Shown here in pieces: positions 45,601 to 55,105 of a DNA stretch of 64,000 nt (position 1 is its first letter; each line of letters begins with the position of its first letter). The position numbers and the translations under genes were made by a program. Source of the stretch: Arcanobacterium sp. S3PF19 (GTDB taxonomy: Bacteria; Actinomycetota; Actinomycetes; Actinomycetales; Actinomycetaceae). The notes below the pieces were generated by a model that saw nothing but the letters and a program-made list of their open reading frames with translations, was not told the origin of the DNA and did no database searches. The DNA lies in contig NZ_JRMX01000005.1 in assembly GCF_000758825.1 (NCBI RefSeq), positions 1 to 64,000 on the forward strand. Direction: 5' to 3'.

Positions 45601-45753
45601 GAAATTCCATAATCTGATAGTTTGCGGAAACGGTCAACGCTGTCTGCGGACCCTGCTCCGGTTATCGTATCACAAGTTTCCGGGCCGGAGTGCCGGTGCG
45701 CCGATGACATCGCCGCCGCGGCGCAGGGGGATTGGGCGTACGGGCAGCGGGAT

Positions 45754-47133
45754 TCAGCTTCGGGGGCGGATCCGCCGCGCGGTCAGCAGACCGGCTGCCA
45801 TTACCGCGCAGACGAAGCCGATTGTGACGGCGAAGGCGCTGTTGCCCATCGGGGCTGCGAAAGCGTAGACAATTCCGGCGTAGGCAATCATTACGGCAGC
45901 GCCAAGCGTATCGGAGATCTGAAGCCCGGAAGAAGTTTTTCCGTGTTCGTGCATGGCAGTGAGCGCAAGGGCGTGAACCGTCATTGCCGGATATACCAGG
46001 CCGATCCCGAAGGAGGCTATCAGCCATCCGATAAAAGTGATTTCTCCCGGCACGTTCGGAATCACCCCCGGCAGCGTTAAAGCGGATCCGACAATCTGTG
46101 CCGAAGACCCGATCAGAGGCAGTGCACGCCGAATTTTTCCCTCCGGCAGCCTGCCCTGTATCCAAGATCCTATCGCCCAGGTAACCGAACCTACGGTGAG
46201 TACCAGTCCGGCGCGCGTGGGAGAAAACCCGTGCACGTTTTTCAGCATTAGGGGCAGATAAAGCTCAACCGCCAGATAGGTGCCGTTGATGATCCCCCGG
46301 TAAAACACGGTTGCCGGAACGCCCGGAGCCGCCGTAAGCGTGCGCGGGGGAAGCAGGGGGCGGATTGCTCCCAGACTCAGACAGGTGAAAAACACAATTG
46401 CCGCGAGAACAGAGAGATTAAGCTGTTTTGCGTCCATCCCCGAAAGCATCTGCAAAAGACAGGCCGCAATTCCGGAAACGGCCGCGGCAAGAATCATTTT
46501 CGGCAGCCCGGGCAGTTCCTTCCGCTCCCGGGCATCGGGGAAGCGGCGCAGCTTTGTCAGCATAAAAGGGGCGGCGGCCAGCAGCAGAATCGGCGTGACG
46601 CCGAATACCAACCGCCAGTGCAGATAGTCCACAAAAATACCGGCGATTGCCGGGCCGACCAAGGACGGAAATACCCAGGCGGCGGCGAATGCGGCGAAAA
46701 ATGCGGGCTGCCGCACGGGTTCGACATGCCTTCCGATCATCACATACAGCGGCACTATCAGCATTCCGGCGCCGAGACCCTGCGTGGCCCGTCCCAAAAC
46801 AAGAATTCCGATATCCGGTGCGAAAGCGGCAAAACTCAGACCGCACAGAAAAAGAACCGAGCCCGTGTATAAAACGGGTTTCGGGCCTTTGGCATCGCAC
46901 CACGGGCCTGCCAGGGCCGTGGTGATCAGCTGCGTGGCAAGTACTATTCCGGAGGCAAGCGCGTAAAAATTCTCCCCGCCCAGATCTTCAACCACATATG
47001 GCATGGCCGTGGCTACTGCGACCGCCTCGAAGGCAACGAGCGAAATCATGGTTACGGAAATATATTTCAGCCAGCGCTGCAGATTTTTCGGTGCGTCGGA
47101 ATGCTGCCGGCGGCCGGGACGGGTGTCGCACAC
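45754..47133 (-). CDS. Major facilitator superfamily transporter
   Basis: This 459-residue membrane protein has about 12-14 membrane segments, an MFS motif A-like loop (GPWCDAKGPKPVLYTG) after segment 2, and an RATQGLGAGMLIVPLY motif of the drug:H+ antiporter type. Efflux of a small molecule is the general expectation; the substrate is unknown. The GTG start has AAGGAG seven bases upstream. It is divergent from aspS. A gene here is not part of the conserved core order, so it is probably an accessory addition. Confidence 0.88.
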   Translation of the reverse strand: MCDTRPGRRQHSDAPKNLQRWLKYISVTMISLVAFEAVAVATAMPYVVEDLGGENFYALASGIVLATQLITTALAGPWCDAKGPKPVLYTGSVLFLCGLSFAAFAPDIGILVLGRATQGLGAGMLIVPLYVMIGRHVEPVRQPAFFAAFAAAWVFPSLVGPAIAGIFVDYLHWRLVFGVTPILLLAAAPFMLTKLRRFPDARERKELPGLPKMILAAAVSGIAACLLQMLSGMDAKQLNLSVLAAIVFFTCLSLGAIRPLLPPRTLTAAPGVPATVFYRGIINGTYLAVELYLPLMLKNVHGFSPTRAGLVLTVGSVTWAIGSWIQGRLPEGKIRRALPLIGSSAQIVGSALTLPGVIPNVPGEITFIGWLIASFGIGLVYPAMTVHALALTAMHEHGKTSSGLQISDTLGAAVMIAYAGIVYAFAAPMGNSAFAVTIGFVCAVMAAGLLTARRIRPRS

Positions 47134-47267
47134 GCAATTCTCCTTTTTCTGTTTTTCCGTACAGTTTCCTATGCAACCGTTTTCTTATCTTCCATGGTGA
47201 GGGGGAAAGGTATTCTTTGCAATCTGCGAAGCTGTGAGTTTTCACTCGGGCGGGCGGCTGTTTTCCC

Positions 47268-47376
47268 CTCCCGCGCCGGCGGGAGTAGACTTTAACCCGT
47301 GTATCGCCCCCGTCTCGGGCATACTGTAGCCCACTCGTCTCGTGGGTGAATTTCCACAATCGAAATGAGGATTAAA
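47268..47376 (+). promoter_or_regulatory. Promoter/leader region of aspS
   Basis: The divergent 240-base region between the MFS gene and aspS holds a 7-bp hairpin (47268-47285), TAGACT (47286-47291) and CATACT (47320-47325) as -10 candidates, and a 5-bp leader hairpin CCCAC/GTGGG at 47330-47346. The ribosome binding site is TGAGGA at 47366-47371. Confidence 0.3.
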
Positions 47377-49152
47377 TTGCTTCGAACAAGAATGGCAGGT
47401 TCTCTGCGAAAAGCTGACGTAGGAAAAACCGTTACCCTGGCCGGGTGGGTAGACCGCCGGCGCGATCACGGAGGAATTGCTTTTATCGATCTGCGTGACG
47501 CTTCCGGAATTACCCAGATTACGATCCGCGAAGATGTTGCGCACAATCTGCGCGCGGAATTTGTGATCAAAGTTGTGGGCGTGGTCAACGAACGTCCCGA
47601 CGGAAATGTGAATACCGCACTTCCCACGGGTGAAATTGAGGTTGAAGCCCGGGAAGTGGAGGTTTTGAATCCTTCGGCACCTCTTCCGTTCCAGGTTTCC
47701 GACCATGCAGACGATGCGGGCCAGGTCAACGAAGAAACCCGTCTGAAGTACCGCTATCTGGATCTGCGCCGTTCGTACGAGCAAAAGGCAATCCGTCTGC
47801 GCGCCAAAGTTTCCCGGGCGGCCCGGCGTGTGCTGGATGGACACGATTTTGTGGAAATTGAAACACCGACACTGATCCGTTCCACGCCCGAAGGCGCACG
47901 CGACTTTATCGTGCCGGCCCGTCTCGCACCGGGATCATGGTATGCGCTGCCGCAGTCGCCCCAGCTTTTTAAGCAGCTGCTGATGGTAGCGGGAATGGAA
48001 CGCTATTACCAGATTGCCCGCTGCTACCGCGACGAGGATTTCCGTGCCGACCGCCAGCCTGAATTTACGCAGTTGGACATCGAGATGTCTTTTGTGGAGC
48101 AGGAAGACGTGATGAAGGTTTCCGAAGACGTGATTCGTGAAATCTGGGCTCTGATCGGAGCGAAAATACCCGAGAAAATTCCGCATATGCCCTTCAAAGA
48201 GGCAATGGAGCGTTTCGGTTCGGACAAGCCCGATCTGCGCTTCGGACAGGAGCTTACGGATCTTACCCAATACTTTGCGCAGACGCCGTTCCGTCTTTTC
48301 CATGCGCCGTATGTGGGAGCGGTGGTTATGCCGGGAGGTGCGTCCCAGCCCCGCCGTACCTTTGACAAATGGCAGGAATGGGCCCGGGCGCGCGGCGCAA
48401 AGGGACTTGCGTACGTAACCGTAAGCGAAGACGGCACACTGGGAGGCCCGGTATCGAAGAACATTTCGGATACCGAACGCGCAGGCCTGAGAGAAATTAC
48501 GGGCGCGAAACCGGGAGACTGTATTTTCTTTGCGGCCGGCGAACCCACCGCGGCACGCGATCTTCTGGGGGCCGCGCGGCTGGAAATCGGCAGACGCTGC
48601 AATCTGATTGACGAAGATGCGTGGGCTTTCGTCTGGATTGTGGACGCGCCTCTGTTTAAGCCGGCAAAGCAGGCGGAAGCGGAAGGCGACGTGGCTGTGG
48701 CGGACGGTGCGTGGACGGCCGTGCATCACGCCTTTACCTCCCCGAAGCCCGAATGGCTGGACCGCTTTGACCGCGATCCGGGAAATGCCCTTGCCTATGC
48801 CTATGATATTGTCTGCAACGGAAATGAAATCGGCGGCGGATCTATCCGTATTCACCGCCGCGACGTGCAGGAACGTATCTTCAAGGTGATGGGTCTGAAC
48901 GAAGAGCAGGCACAGGAGAAGTTTGGGTTCCTGCTGGATGCATTTAAGTTCGGCGCACCGCCGCACGGCGGTCTTGCTTTCGGCTGGGACCGGATCGTTG
49001 CCCTGCTGATGAAGGCTCCCTCAATCCGCGATGTGATTGCTTTCCCGAAGATCGGCAACGGATGGGATCCGATGACCGATGCCCCTGCGCCGATTACCGC
49101 CGCGCAGAGGAAAGAGGCGGGAGTTGACGCGGATCCCGGGAAAAAGGCGTAA
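47377..49152 (+). CDS. aspS: Aspartyl-tRNA synthetase
   Basis: This 591-residue class IIb synthetase has an N-terminal OB-fold anticodon-binding domain ([14 protein letters not shown]), the motif 2 sequence [20 protein letters not shown], the bacterial GAD insertion, and motif 3 [12 protein letters not shown] prefer the TTG at 47377: it gives the family's usual N-terminus ([11 protein letters not shown]) and has TGAGGA five bases upstream; an in-frame ATG at 47365 has no binding site. The enzyme may also serve as a non-discriminating form, depending on whether AsnRS is present elsewhere. Confidence 0.96.
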   Translation: MLRTRMAGSLRKADVGKTVTLAGWVDRRRDHGGIAFIDLRDASGITQITIREDVAHNLRAEFVIKVVGVVNERPDGNVNTALPTGEIEVEAREVEVLNPSAPLPFQVSDHADDAGQVNEETRLKYRYLDLRRSYEQKAIRLRAKVSRAARRVLDGHDFVEIETPTLIRSTPEGARDFIVPARLAPGSWYALPQSPQLFKQLLMVAGMERYYQIARCYRDEDFRADRQPEFTQLDIEMSFVEQEDVMKVSEDVIREIWALIGAKIPEKIPHMPFKEAMERFGSDKPDLRFGQELTDLTQYFAQTPFRLFHAPYVGAVVMPGGASQPRRTFDKWQEWARARGAKGLAYVTVSEDGTLGGPVSKNISDTERAGLREITGAKPGDCIFFAAGEPTAARDLLGAARLEIGRRCNLIDEDAWAFVWIVDAPLFKPAKQAEAEGDVAVADGAWTAVHHAFTSPKPEWLDRFDRDPGNALAYAYDIVCNGNEIGGGSIRIHRRDVQERIFKVMGLNEEQAQEKFGFLLDAFKFGAPPHGGLAFGWDRIVALLMKAPSIRDVIAFPKIGNGWDPMTDAPAPITAAQRKEAGVDADPGKKA

Positions 49153-49155
49153 CCG

Positions 49156-49947
49156 TTGATCCGTCCGTTTTTCACATCTGAGGCGCTGACCCGTTTTTAC
49201 CAATTCGCGGTGGCGCCTCAGATAACGGGAACTTCCCGTGTGCACTACCGCAGTTCCGATACGGTTATGGTATCGGGCCGGCCGGAGGGGAAAGAAGAAA
49301 CATTTCTGTTTGTGCTCGGCGAAAACAGGCAGGAGCTGCACAGATATTTGGACGAATTTCGCCTGCGCGCAAAACGTCCGGACACGGTTTTGTTTGACCG
49401 GCGCATTTATGCTGCCCTGGGAGAGGAAAACAGAGAATTCTTCGGCCCGTTTTGGGGATGGAAATGGGACTTTTACTGGGCAACCGAGCCTCTTGCGCCG
49501 GCACCCGGAACCGAAAAGGTACAGTTCCTGAAAGCGGGGAGCGATCCGTGCCGCGCGGCGCTTCCCGAAATAAGAAACCTACTGGAAACGGTGATTCCCA
49601 CTACCGACGCCCTGCGCGAATCCGAATCCCACGACTGGTTTGTCTACCGGCAGGATAACGGTGAAATCGCTGCCGTAATGGGCGGGCAGAAACGCGGCTG
49701 CGGCATACATTTTGCGGGCCTGGGGGCTTTGCCGAAATTTCGCGGACAGGGCTGTGCGACGGCCGTGATGACCGCGGCAGTTTCGTATTCCCTGCATATG
49801 CCGGGGATTGAGGGGATCAGTTTCGGTGCCTGGAACTGGAACACCAAGGCACAGCGGCTTTACCGCCGTTTGGGCATCCGCTGCGGGGATTGTCTGATTC
49901 ACGGAGGCCGGGAACCGTTTGCGGAAGCAAATTCCGGCAGACGGTAA
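49156..49947 (+). CDS. GNAT-family acetyltransferase
   Basis: This 263-residue protein has a divergent N-terminal half (about 1-120) and a C-terminal GNAT domain with the acetyl-CoA loop KFRGQGCATAVMTAAV at about 195-210 and a final NTKAQRLYRRLGI helix. It starts at TTG three bases after aspS and has no promoter of its own, so it is probably co-transcribed with aspS. The substrate is unknown. Confidence 0.8.
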   Translation: MIRPFFTSEALTRFYQFAVAPQITGTSRVHYRSSDTVMVSGRPEGKEETFLFVLGENRQELHRYLDEFRLRAKRPDTVLFDRRIYAALGEENREFFGPFWGWKWDFYWATEPLAPAPGTEKVQFLKAGSDPCRAALPEIRNLLETVIPTTDALRESESHDWFVYRQDNGEIAAVMGGQKRGCGIHFAGLGALPKFRGQGCATAVMTAAVSYSLHMPGIEGISFGAWNWNTKAQRLYRRLGIRCGDCLIHGGREPFAEANSGRR

Positions 49948-49991
49948 TTTTCCGCGTATTTCCGGCCGCGCCCGGCGCCATGGCGCGAGAA

Positions 49992-52427
49992 TCAGTGCAC
50001 AATCCTGAACCTGTCGTATATTTTGCGCAAAGGCCCGGGTGCCCACCAGTTCCACTTTCCCAGCAGCGTCATCAGTGCGGGCACAAGAAGCATCCGGACC
50101 AGCGAGGCGTCAACAAATACCGTCACTGCCAGGGCAACGCCGATTTGCACAATGGGCAGCAGATCTCCGAAGCTGAATCCGATAAAGACGGCAATAATCG
50201 TAAGTGCCGCAGCGGTCACAATTCTTCCCGAGCGCTGCAGGCCTTTCTCCACCGCCGTGTTGTTGTCGCCGATCAGATCCCAGTACTCTTTGATCCGTGC
50301 CAGCAAAAATACTTCGTAGTCCATTGCCAGGCCGAATCCGAAAGCGGCCGCGCAGGCAACCACGAATGTTTCCAGGCTGTCTGACCGGGGCACGCCGAAC
50401 AGTCCGTGCCGGAAAATAAAGACGGTGATCCCCATGGAAGTCACAAGAGAGAAAATATTGATCATCAGTGCTTTCAGCGGGGCGGCAAGAGATCCGGTCA
50501 GCAGAAAAAGCAGAATGAACACTGCCGAAATGATAATTCCGGCGGCGTAGGGAGCGCCTTCTTTCAGAGAGCCGATAAAATCATATTGCGTGGCCGCGGC
50601 CCCGCCGACGAAGAACCGGACGGCACTTTTTTGCGCGCGCAGGTCCTGTACTATTTTTGTTGCTTTTGCACCCACGGGGTCGGAGACTTTCGCGTACACG
50701 TTTACGATCGTGCCGTTTTGCGGTTTTTCGCCGATTTCCGCGCGTTTCACGTCCTCACGCCCGTGAAGGCCGCGGATAAAAGATTCGGCGTTTCTGCCCG
50801 GTCCGGGAACGAAAACAGATACGGTCGGAATGGCGAAAGCCGGGTAATCCCGTTCCGTTAAAGCCAGGGCCCGGTGCACTTCGCTGTCTTTGGGTGCGTA
50901 TTCGGTGAAATTGGAGCGCATGGCCATATCCCGGATAGGCATGGCGGCCACGAACATCACCGCCGCCACCGCAATCAGAACTTTCCACGGACGGCGGTGT
51001 ACCCATGCCGCAAGTTTGGAAAACATTCCGTATTCCCCGGTTGCGTCGCCCAGAATCCGGAAAAGCACGCGGATGCCGCGGATCCGCACAAGACGGGAAG
51101 GGCGGATCAGCTTTTTGCCGAAAATGCATATCAGCGCGGGAACCAATGTGACTGCGGTAAATACGGCAAAGAGGGTGACAAGCATTCCTCCGAGGGCGAT
51201 CATTTTCAGCATCGGAGCCTTCATCACAAACAGCCCCGCAATGGAGCAGGCAATCGTGAGCGCGGAAAAAGATACGGTTCTCCCGGCCGTGCGCACGGTT
51301 TCGGTAACGGCACGGCGGATGGCCTTGTCCGTGACGTGCGCGGGGGAAGACCCAAAATCGGTGCCGGAATCCGAAACACCCGAAATCTCTTCACGAAAAC
51401 GCGACACAACCAGCAGTCCGTAATCAATGGACAGGGCAAGACCGATGATCGTAATAATGTTAAGCAGGAAAGAATCGACGTTGGCACAGAAAGTGACGGC
51501 CCAGACCGCGCCCATCGACAGCCCGATCGCGCTCAGTGCCGATACCAGGGGCAGACCTGCCGCCAACAGTCCGCCGAAAACAATCACAAGAAGAACAAGT
51601 GCCACCGGCAGACCTACTATTTCGCCGCGTACCAGGTCTGTGGCGGTCCGGTCCATGAGCGTTTGGCGCAGCAGGGACGGAGAGAGGGCGCTGACGGTCA
51701 CGGAAGCATTTTTCTTCCGCGCGCAGGTTTTGAAATCCGAAATAAGCGCGGCGAGCCGTTTGCTTTGGGCAGCCTCGTGCCCTGTTTTCATTTTAATTAC
51801 GGTGGCAAACCCGGAATGCGACCGAAGTGCGGCGGCCGGATTTTTCAGGGAGGCTGTTTTTTCCGCGGCCTGTTTTTCCGCTTCGGACAGAATTTTTTCT
51901 TTCGCCTTTGCCGCGGTTTGCGAAGCAATTTGCTGTTTCACGGCTTCGCGTGCTTTGGGGTCGGCGATGGCCGCAATTTCCGTATGTCTGCCCAATTCCT
52001 GCGCCACGGCCGCGTCGATTTGCGGTTTCGCGGCATTTACGGCCGCTTCGCCGGCTTTTCGTTTTTGCTCTTCGACGTTGCGCCAAAATGCGGCATCGAC
52101 GGTGAGCGGGTCGGAAAAAGAGGCCACAGTGCGCAGTGCGCGTGCTTTTTTGCCGAAATTTTCGAGTTCGCCGCGCAGTTCCCCGGGTTTTGCGTGTTCG
52201 GTTATCAGGATGAGGGTTTCTCCGTCGGTTTTTGCCGACTGTGCCTGCGCAACGCGGTCGGAATCCGAACCGGGAACCATGGATTCCCCGGATTTAAGAC
52301 GTTGGAAAATATTTCCCCCGCCAAATCCGCCCAGGGCGGCGGTCAGCCCGGCAACGACGAAAATAACCCAGACAAGGATGAATATCCGTGGACGCTCTGC
52401 GACATGTTTTCCCAGATAATCAAACAT
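49992..52427 (-). CDS. MMPL/RND-family transporter
   Basis: This 811-residue membrane protein has the MMPL layout: a membrane segment near 15-35, an extracytoplasmic domain (about 40-230), five or so membrane segments with SIDYGLLVVSRFREE, a second external domain (about 500-590) and a final membrane bundle with AMDYEVFLLARIKE. The acidic residue in each DY motif marks the proton pathway. The first external domain has an Ala/Lys-rich helical insert. MMPL proteins move lipids or hydrophobic compounds across the membrane. The gene has no ribosome binding site; TAATAT six bases upstream suggests a leaderless mRNA. Confidence 0.92.
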   Translation of the reverse strand: MFDYLGKHVAERPRIFILVWVIFVVAGLTAALGGFGGGNIFQRLKSGESMVPGSDSDRVAQAQSAKTDGETLILITEHAKPGELRGELENFGKKARALRTVASFSDPLTVDAAFWRNVEEQKRKAGEAAVNAAKPQIDAAVAQELGRHTEIAAIADPKAREAVKQQIASQTAAKAKEKILSEAEKQAAEKTASLKNPAAALRSHSGFATVIKMKTGHEAAQSKRLAALISDFKTCARKKNASVTVSALSPSLLRQTLMDRTATDLVRGEIVGLPVALVLLVIVFGGLLAAGLPLVSALSAIGLSMGAVWAVTFCANVDSFLLNIITIIGLALSIDYGLLVVSRFREEISGVSDSGTDFGSSPAHVTDKAIRRAVTETVRTAGRTVSFSALTIACSIAGLFVMKAPMLKMIALGGMLVTLFAVFTAVTLVPALICIFGKKLIRPSRLVRIRGIRVLFRILGDATGEYGMFSKLAAWVHRRPWKVLIAVAAVMFVAAMPIRDMAMRSNFTEYAPKDSEVHRALALTERDYPAFAIPTVSVFVPGPGRNAESFIRGLHGREDVKRAEIGEKPQNGTIVNVYAKVSDPVGAKATKIVQDLRAQKSAVRFFVGGAAATQYDFIGSLKEGAPYAAGIIISAVFILLFLLTGSLAAPLKALMINIFSLVTSMGITVFIFRHGLFGVPRSDSLETFVVACAAAFGFGLAMDYEVFLLARIKEYWDLIGDNNTAVEKGLQRSGRIVTAAALTIIAVFIGFSFGDLLPIVQIGVALAVTVFVDASLVRMLLVPALMTLLGKWNWWAPGPLRKIYDRFRIVH

Positions 52428-52433
52428 ATTTCA

Positions 52434-52439
52434 ATATTA
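52434..52439 (-). promoter_or_regulatory. -10 element TAATAT of the MMPL gene (leaderless)
   Basis: TAATAT on the - strand, then TGAAAT, then ATG at 52427. Confidence 0.45.
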
Positions 52440-52481
52440 GCGCAGTTTGTGCCCCGTGTTCCGTGTTCCGCTGAGAGCCGA

Positions 52482-52487
52482 TACAAT
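52482..52487 (+). promoter_or_regulatory. -10 element TACAAT of rarA (leaderless)
   Basis: TACAAT is followed by seven bases and the GTG at 52495, with no ribosome binding site. It is divergent from the MMPL promoter within a 67-base gap. Confidence 0.5.
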
Positions 52488-52494
52488 AAAAAAC

Positions 52495-53835
52495 GTGGAT
52501 TTATTTTCGGATTCGGCTCTTGCCGACAACGGTACCCCGAAGGATACCCATGCCCCGCTTGCCGTGAGAATGCGCCCGCGCACGGTCGGGGAAGTTTTGG
52601 GCCAGGACCACCTGCTGCTCCCGGGCAGGCCTTTGCGCCGGCTGATCGACGGCGAAGAGGGTGCGGCGCCCGTTTCCGTTTTCCTGTGGGGGCCGCCCGG
52701 AATCGGAAAAACCACTCTGGCTTATCTGTGCGCACAGAACACGAAGAGAAGATTTGTCGAAATTTCCGCGGTGCAGGCCGGAGTTAAAGAGCTGCGCGCG
52801 GTGATTGAATCGGCGAAGGAATCTCTGTATGTGGACGGCAGGGAAACGGTTCTGTTTATCGACGAAGTCCATCGTTTTTCAAAGACCCAGCAGGATGCGC
52901 TTCTTCCCGCAGTGGAAAACAGATGGGTGATTTTAATTGCGGCCACCACGGAAAATCCTTCCTTCTCCGTCATTTCCCCGCTGCTTTCCCGCTCGCTTCT
53001 GCTCACGCTGCACCCGCTGGAAAAGAAAGACATTATGGCGCTGCTCGACCGGGCAGTGCACGATCCGCGCGGTTTGGCAGGCAGGGCCGAGCCGGATTCC
53101 GGGGCCCTGGAGGCAATAGCGGATCTGGCGGGCAACGACGGGCGCCGGGCTCTGACGCTTTTGGAAGCCGCCGCCGCGCGTACGGCCGGCAGACTCACCG
53201 CTGCGGATGTGGAAGCCGCCGCCGACACGTATGCCGTGCGCTACGACCGGGCGGGAGATCAGCACTACAACGTAATTTCGGCGTTTATCAAATCGGTTCG
53301 GGGTTCCGATGCGGATGCCGCGCTTCATTATCTGGCACGTATGCTGGAAGCGGGGGAAGATCCGCGTTTTATTGCCCGCAGACTGATGATTTCGGCATCG
53401 GAGGATATCGGTCTGGCCGATCCGTCGGCCCTGCAGGCAGCCACCGCCGCGGCACAGGCCGTGGCGTTGGTGGGAATGCCGGAGGCACGTATCATTTTGG
53501 CCCAGGCAACCGTGCATCTGGCCACGGCTCCGAAATCAAACCGCGTGTATGTGGCCGTGAACGAGGCGATTGCGGATGTCCGGGGCGGAAAAACGGGAAC
53601 CGTTCCCGTGCATCTGTGGGACAAAACGGCGAAATCCTCACAGGCTGCCGCGGCGCAGACAGGGAAAAACACAGAGTATAAATATGCGCACGACTGCCCC
53701 GGGGGAATTGCGAGGCAGCAGTATCTGCCGGATGAGATCGCCGGCAGAACCTATTACCGTCCCTCCGGGCGCGGTTATGAGGCAAAAATCACGGAATGGC
53801 TGGCAGGAATCAATAAAGCTCTGGGAAAGAAATAA
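52495..53835 (+). CDS. rarA: Replication-associated recombination protein RarA (MgsA)
   Basis: This 446-residue AAA+ ATPase acts at stalled replication forks. It shows [16 protein letters not shown], Walker [10 protein letters not shown], Walker [10 protein letters not shown], sensor 1 AATTENPSF, and the C-terminal tetramerisation domain with [24 protein letters not shown] (residues in the 260-285 region). The GTG at 52495 gives the usual N-terminus VDLFSDSA and has TACAAT seven bases upstream; an in-frame TTG at 52447 would start inside the promoter region. It precedes rpsD as in other actinobacteria. Confidence 0.95.
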   Translation: MDLFSDSALADNGTPKDTHAPLAVRMRPRTVGEVLGQDHLLLPGRPLRRLIDGEEGAAPVSVFLWGPPGIGKTTLAYLCAQNTKRRFVEISAVQAGVKELRAVIESAKESLYVDGRETVLFIDEVHRFSKTQQDALLPAVENRWVILIAATTENPSFSVISPLLSRSLLLTLHPLEKKDIMALLDRAVHDPRGLAGRAEPDSGALEAIADLAGNDGRRALTLLEAAAARTAGRLTAADVEAAADTYAVRYDRAGDQHYNVISAFIKSVRGSDADAALHYLARMLEAGEDPRFIARRLMISASEDIGLADPSALQAATAAAQAVALVGMPEARIILAQATVHLATAPKSNRVYVAVNEAIADVRGGKTGTVPVHLWDKTAKSSQAAAAQTGKNTEYKYAHDCPGGIARQQYLPDEIAGRTYYRPSGRGYEAKITEWLAGINKALGKK

Positions 53836-53954
53836 TGCTACAATTTTCTGGTTGCCGAATATGTGTTTTGGCATCCTGGGATCTTAGCCGCAGCGGTTGG
53901 TCCCGCAGTAAACAGTAACCGTTACTGTGCCATTTTGTCGACAGGAGAAAAATT
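53836..53954 (+). promoter_or_regulatory. Extended -10 promoter and about 100-base leader of rpsD
   Basis: TGCTACAAT at 53836-53844 is an extended -10. The leader contains the perfect inverted repeat ACAGTAAC-C-GTTACTGT at 53912-53928 shortly before the ribosome binding site (ACAGGAG). S4 represses its own operon in several bacteria through leader RNA, so this is a candidate autoregulatory region. Confidence 0.45.
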
Positions 53955-54575
53955 ATGGCAGGCAATCGTTCACGTAAACTTGTGCGCGAATCCCGTGCTC
54001 TGGGAATCGCCCTTACGCCGAAGGCCGAGAAATATATGCAGCGCCGTCCCTACCGTCCGGGCGAGCACGGCCGCGGCCGCGTAAAGGAATCCGATTATTC
54101 GATTCGTCTGAAGGAGAAGCAGCGTCTGCGTGCCCAGTACGGAATTCGCGAATCCCAGCTCCGCAAGGTATGGGACGAAGCGCGCAGAATGGACGGACTG
54201 GCCGGTGAAAATCTGGTCGAACTGCTTGAAATGCGTCTGGATGCGCTGGTGCTGCGTGCGGGATTTGCACGGACCATTGCCCAGGCGAGGCAGGTAGTGG
54301 TTCACCGCCATATTATGGTGGACGGCCGGCTCGTGGACCGTCCCTCTTTCCGGGTAAAGCCCGGTCAGGTGGTTCAGGTGAAGCCGCGTTCGCAGACCTC
54401 CCCGCAGTTCCTGGTGGCTGCGCAGGGTCAGCATGCCGATGTTTTGCCGGCGATGCCGGAATATCTGAAGGCAGACCTGACGAAGCTGCGCTTTGAACTG
54501 ATCAGGCGTCCCAAGCGGGCGGAAGTTCCGGTCATCTGCGATGTGCAGATGGTTGTGGAACATTACTCGCGGTAA
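53955..54575 (+). CDS. rpsD: 30S ribosomal protein S4
   Basis: This 206-residue protein binds 16S rRNA early in small-subunit assembly. The C-terminal S4 RNA-binding domain (about 95-160) contains MRLDALVLRAGFARTIAQAR and VVHRHIMVDGRLVDRPSFRV. The N-terminal segment has RALGIAL where zinc-binding S4 forms carry cysteines, so it is the zinc-free form. The ATG has ACAGGAG eight bases upstream. A weak hairpin (GGCGCG/CGCGCC, about 54592-54620) follows. Confidence 0.97.
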   Translation: MAGNRSRKLVRESRALGIALTPKAEKYMQRRPYRPGEHGRGRVKESDYSIRLKEKQRLRAQYGIRESQLRKVWDEARRMDGLAGENLVELLEMRLDALVLRAGFARTIAQARQVVVHRHIMVDGRLVDRPSFRVKPGQVVQVKPRSQTSPQFLVAAQGQHADVLPAMPEYLKADLTKLRFELIRRPKRAEVPVICDVQMVVEHYSR

Positions 54576-54652
54576 TTCTTTCACTGTGGCGCGTCACTGT
54601 TTTTTCGTGGCGCGCCATTTGTTTCTCCGCACAATTTTTATACGCGATGGAG

Positions 54653-54658
54653 TAGACT
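54653..54658 (+). promoter_or_regulatory. -10 element TAGACT of the DUF948 gene (leaderless)
   Basis: TAGACT, then TCTGCT, then ATG at 54665. The nearest GGAG is too far upstream to act as ribosome binding site. Confidence 0.45.
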
Positions 54659-54664
54659 TCTGCT

Positions 54665-55069
54665 ATGCAGGAAATTTCTTTGGGACAGATCGCGGCTTTG
54701 GTTGCCGCGCTTGCTTTTTTGGTGCTTGTTTATTATTCAATCCGTCCGTTGCGTAAGCTGGGCAAAGTTCTCGATCGGATGGCCGAATCCCTGCGCGAGC
54801 TTACCGAGCATACGCTGCCCGCAATAGACGAGGCCGCAAACACGGTGGCGGAGGCAAACAACCAGGTGAAAAAGCTGGATGTGATCACAGAAGCTGCGGC
54901 GCGGACAAGCGAAGACATTTCGGCCATGACCACCTTGGTCACTTCCACGGTGGGTGCGCCGTTTTTGGCGGCCCGCAAGGGCGCGGAAAAAGTCAGGGAC
55001 GTATTTCACAGGCGCGGTTTTGAATCCTCCGCGGGAGAAGCCAAAGACGCCACCGGGCGTAAAAATTAA
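54665..55069 (+). CDS. DUF948-type membrane protein
   Basis: This 134-residue protein has one N-terminal membrane helix (about 8-26) and a long amphipathic helical region (about 30-100) of the DUF948 pattern (LRELTEHTLPAIDEAANTVAEANNQV; short segments quoted), ending in a basic tail. Its role is unknown. The rpsD-DUF948-alaS order is conserved in actinobacteria. It probably has its own leaderless promoter and is followed by alaS after 36 bases. Confidence 0.82.
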   Translation: MQEISLGQIAALVAALAFLVLVYYSIRPLRKLGKVLDRMAESLRELTEHTLPAIDEAANTVAEANNQVKKLDVITEAAARTSEDISAMTTLVTSTVGAPFLAARKGAEKVRDVFHRRGFESSAGEAKDATGRKN

Positions 55070-55105
55070 CAACAGAAATCATATCTATAAGGAAAAGACA
55101 TAAAT

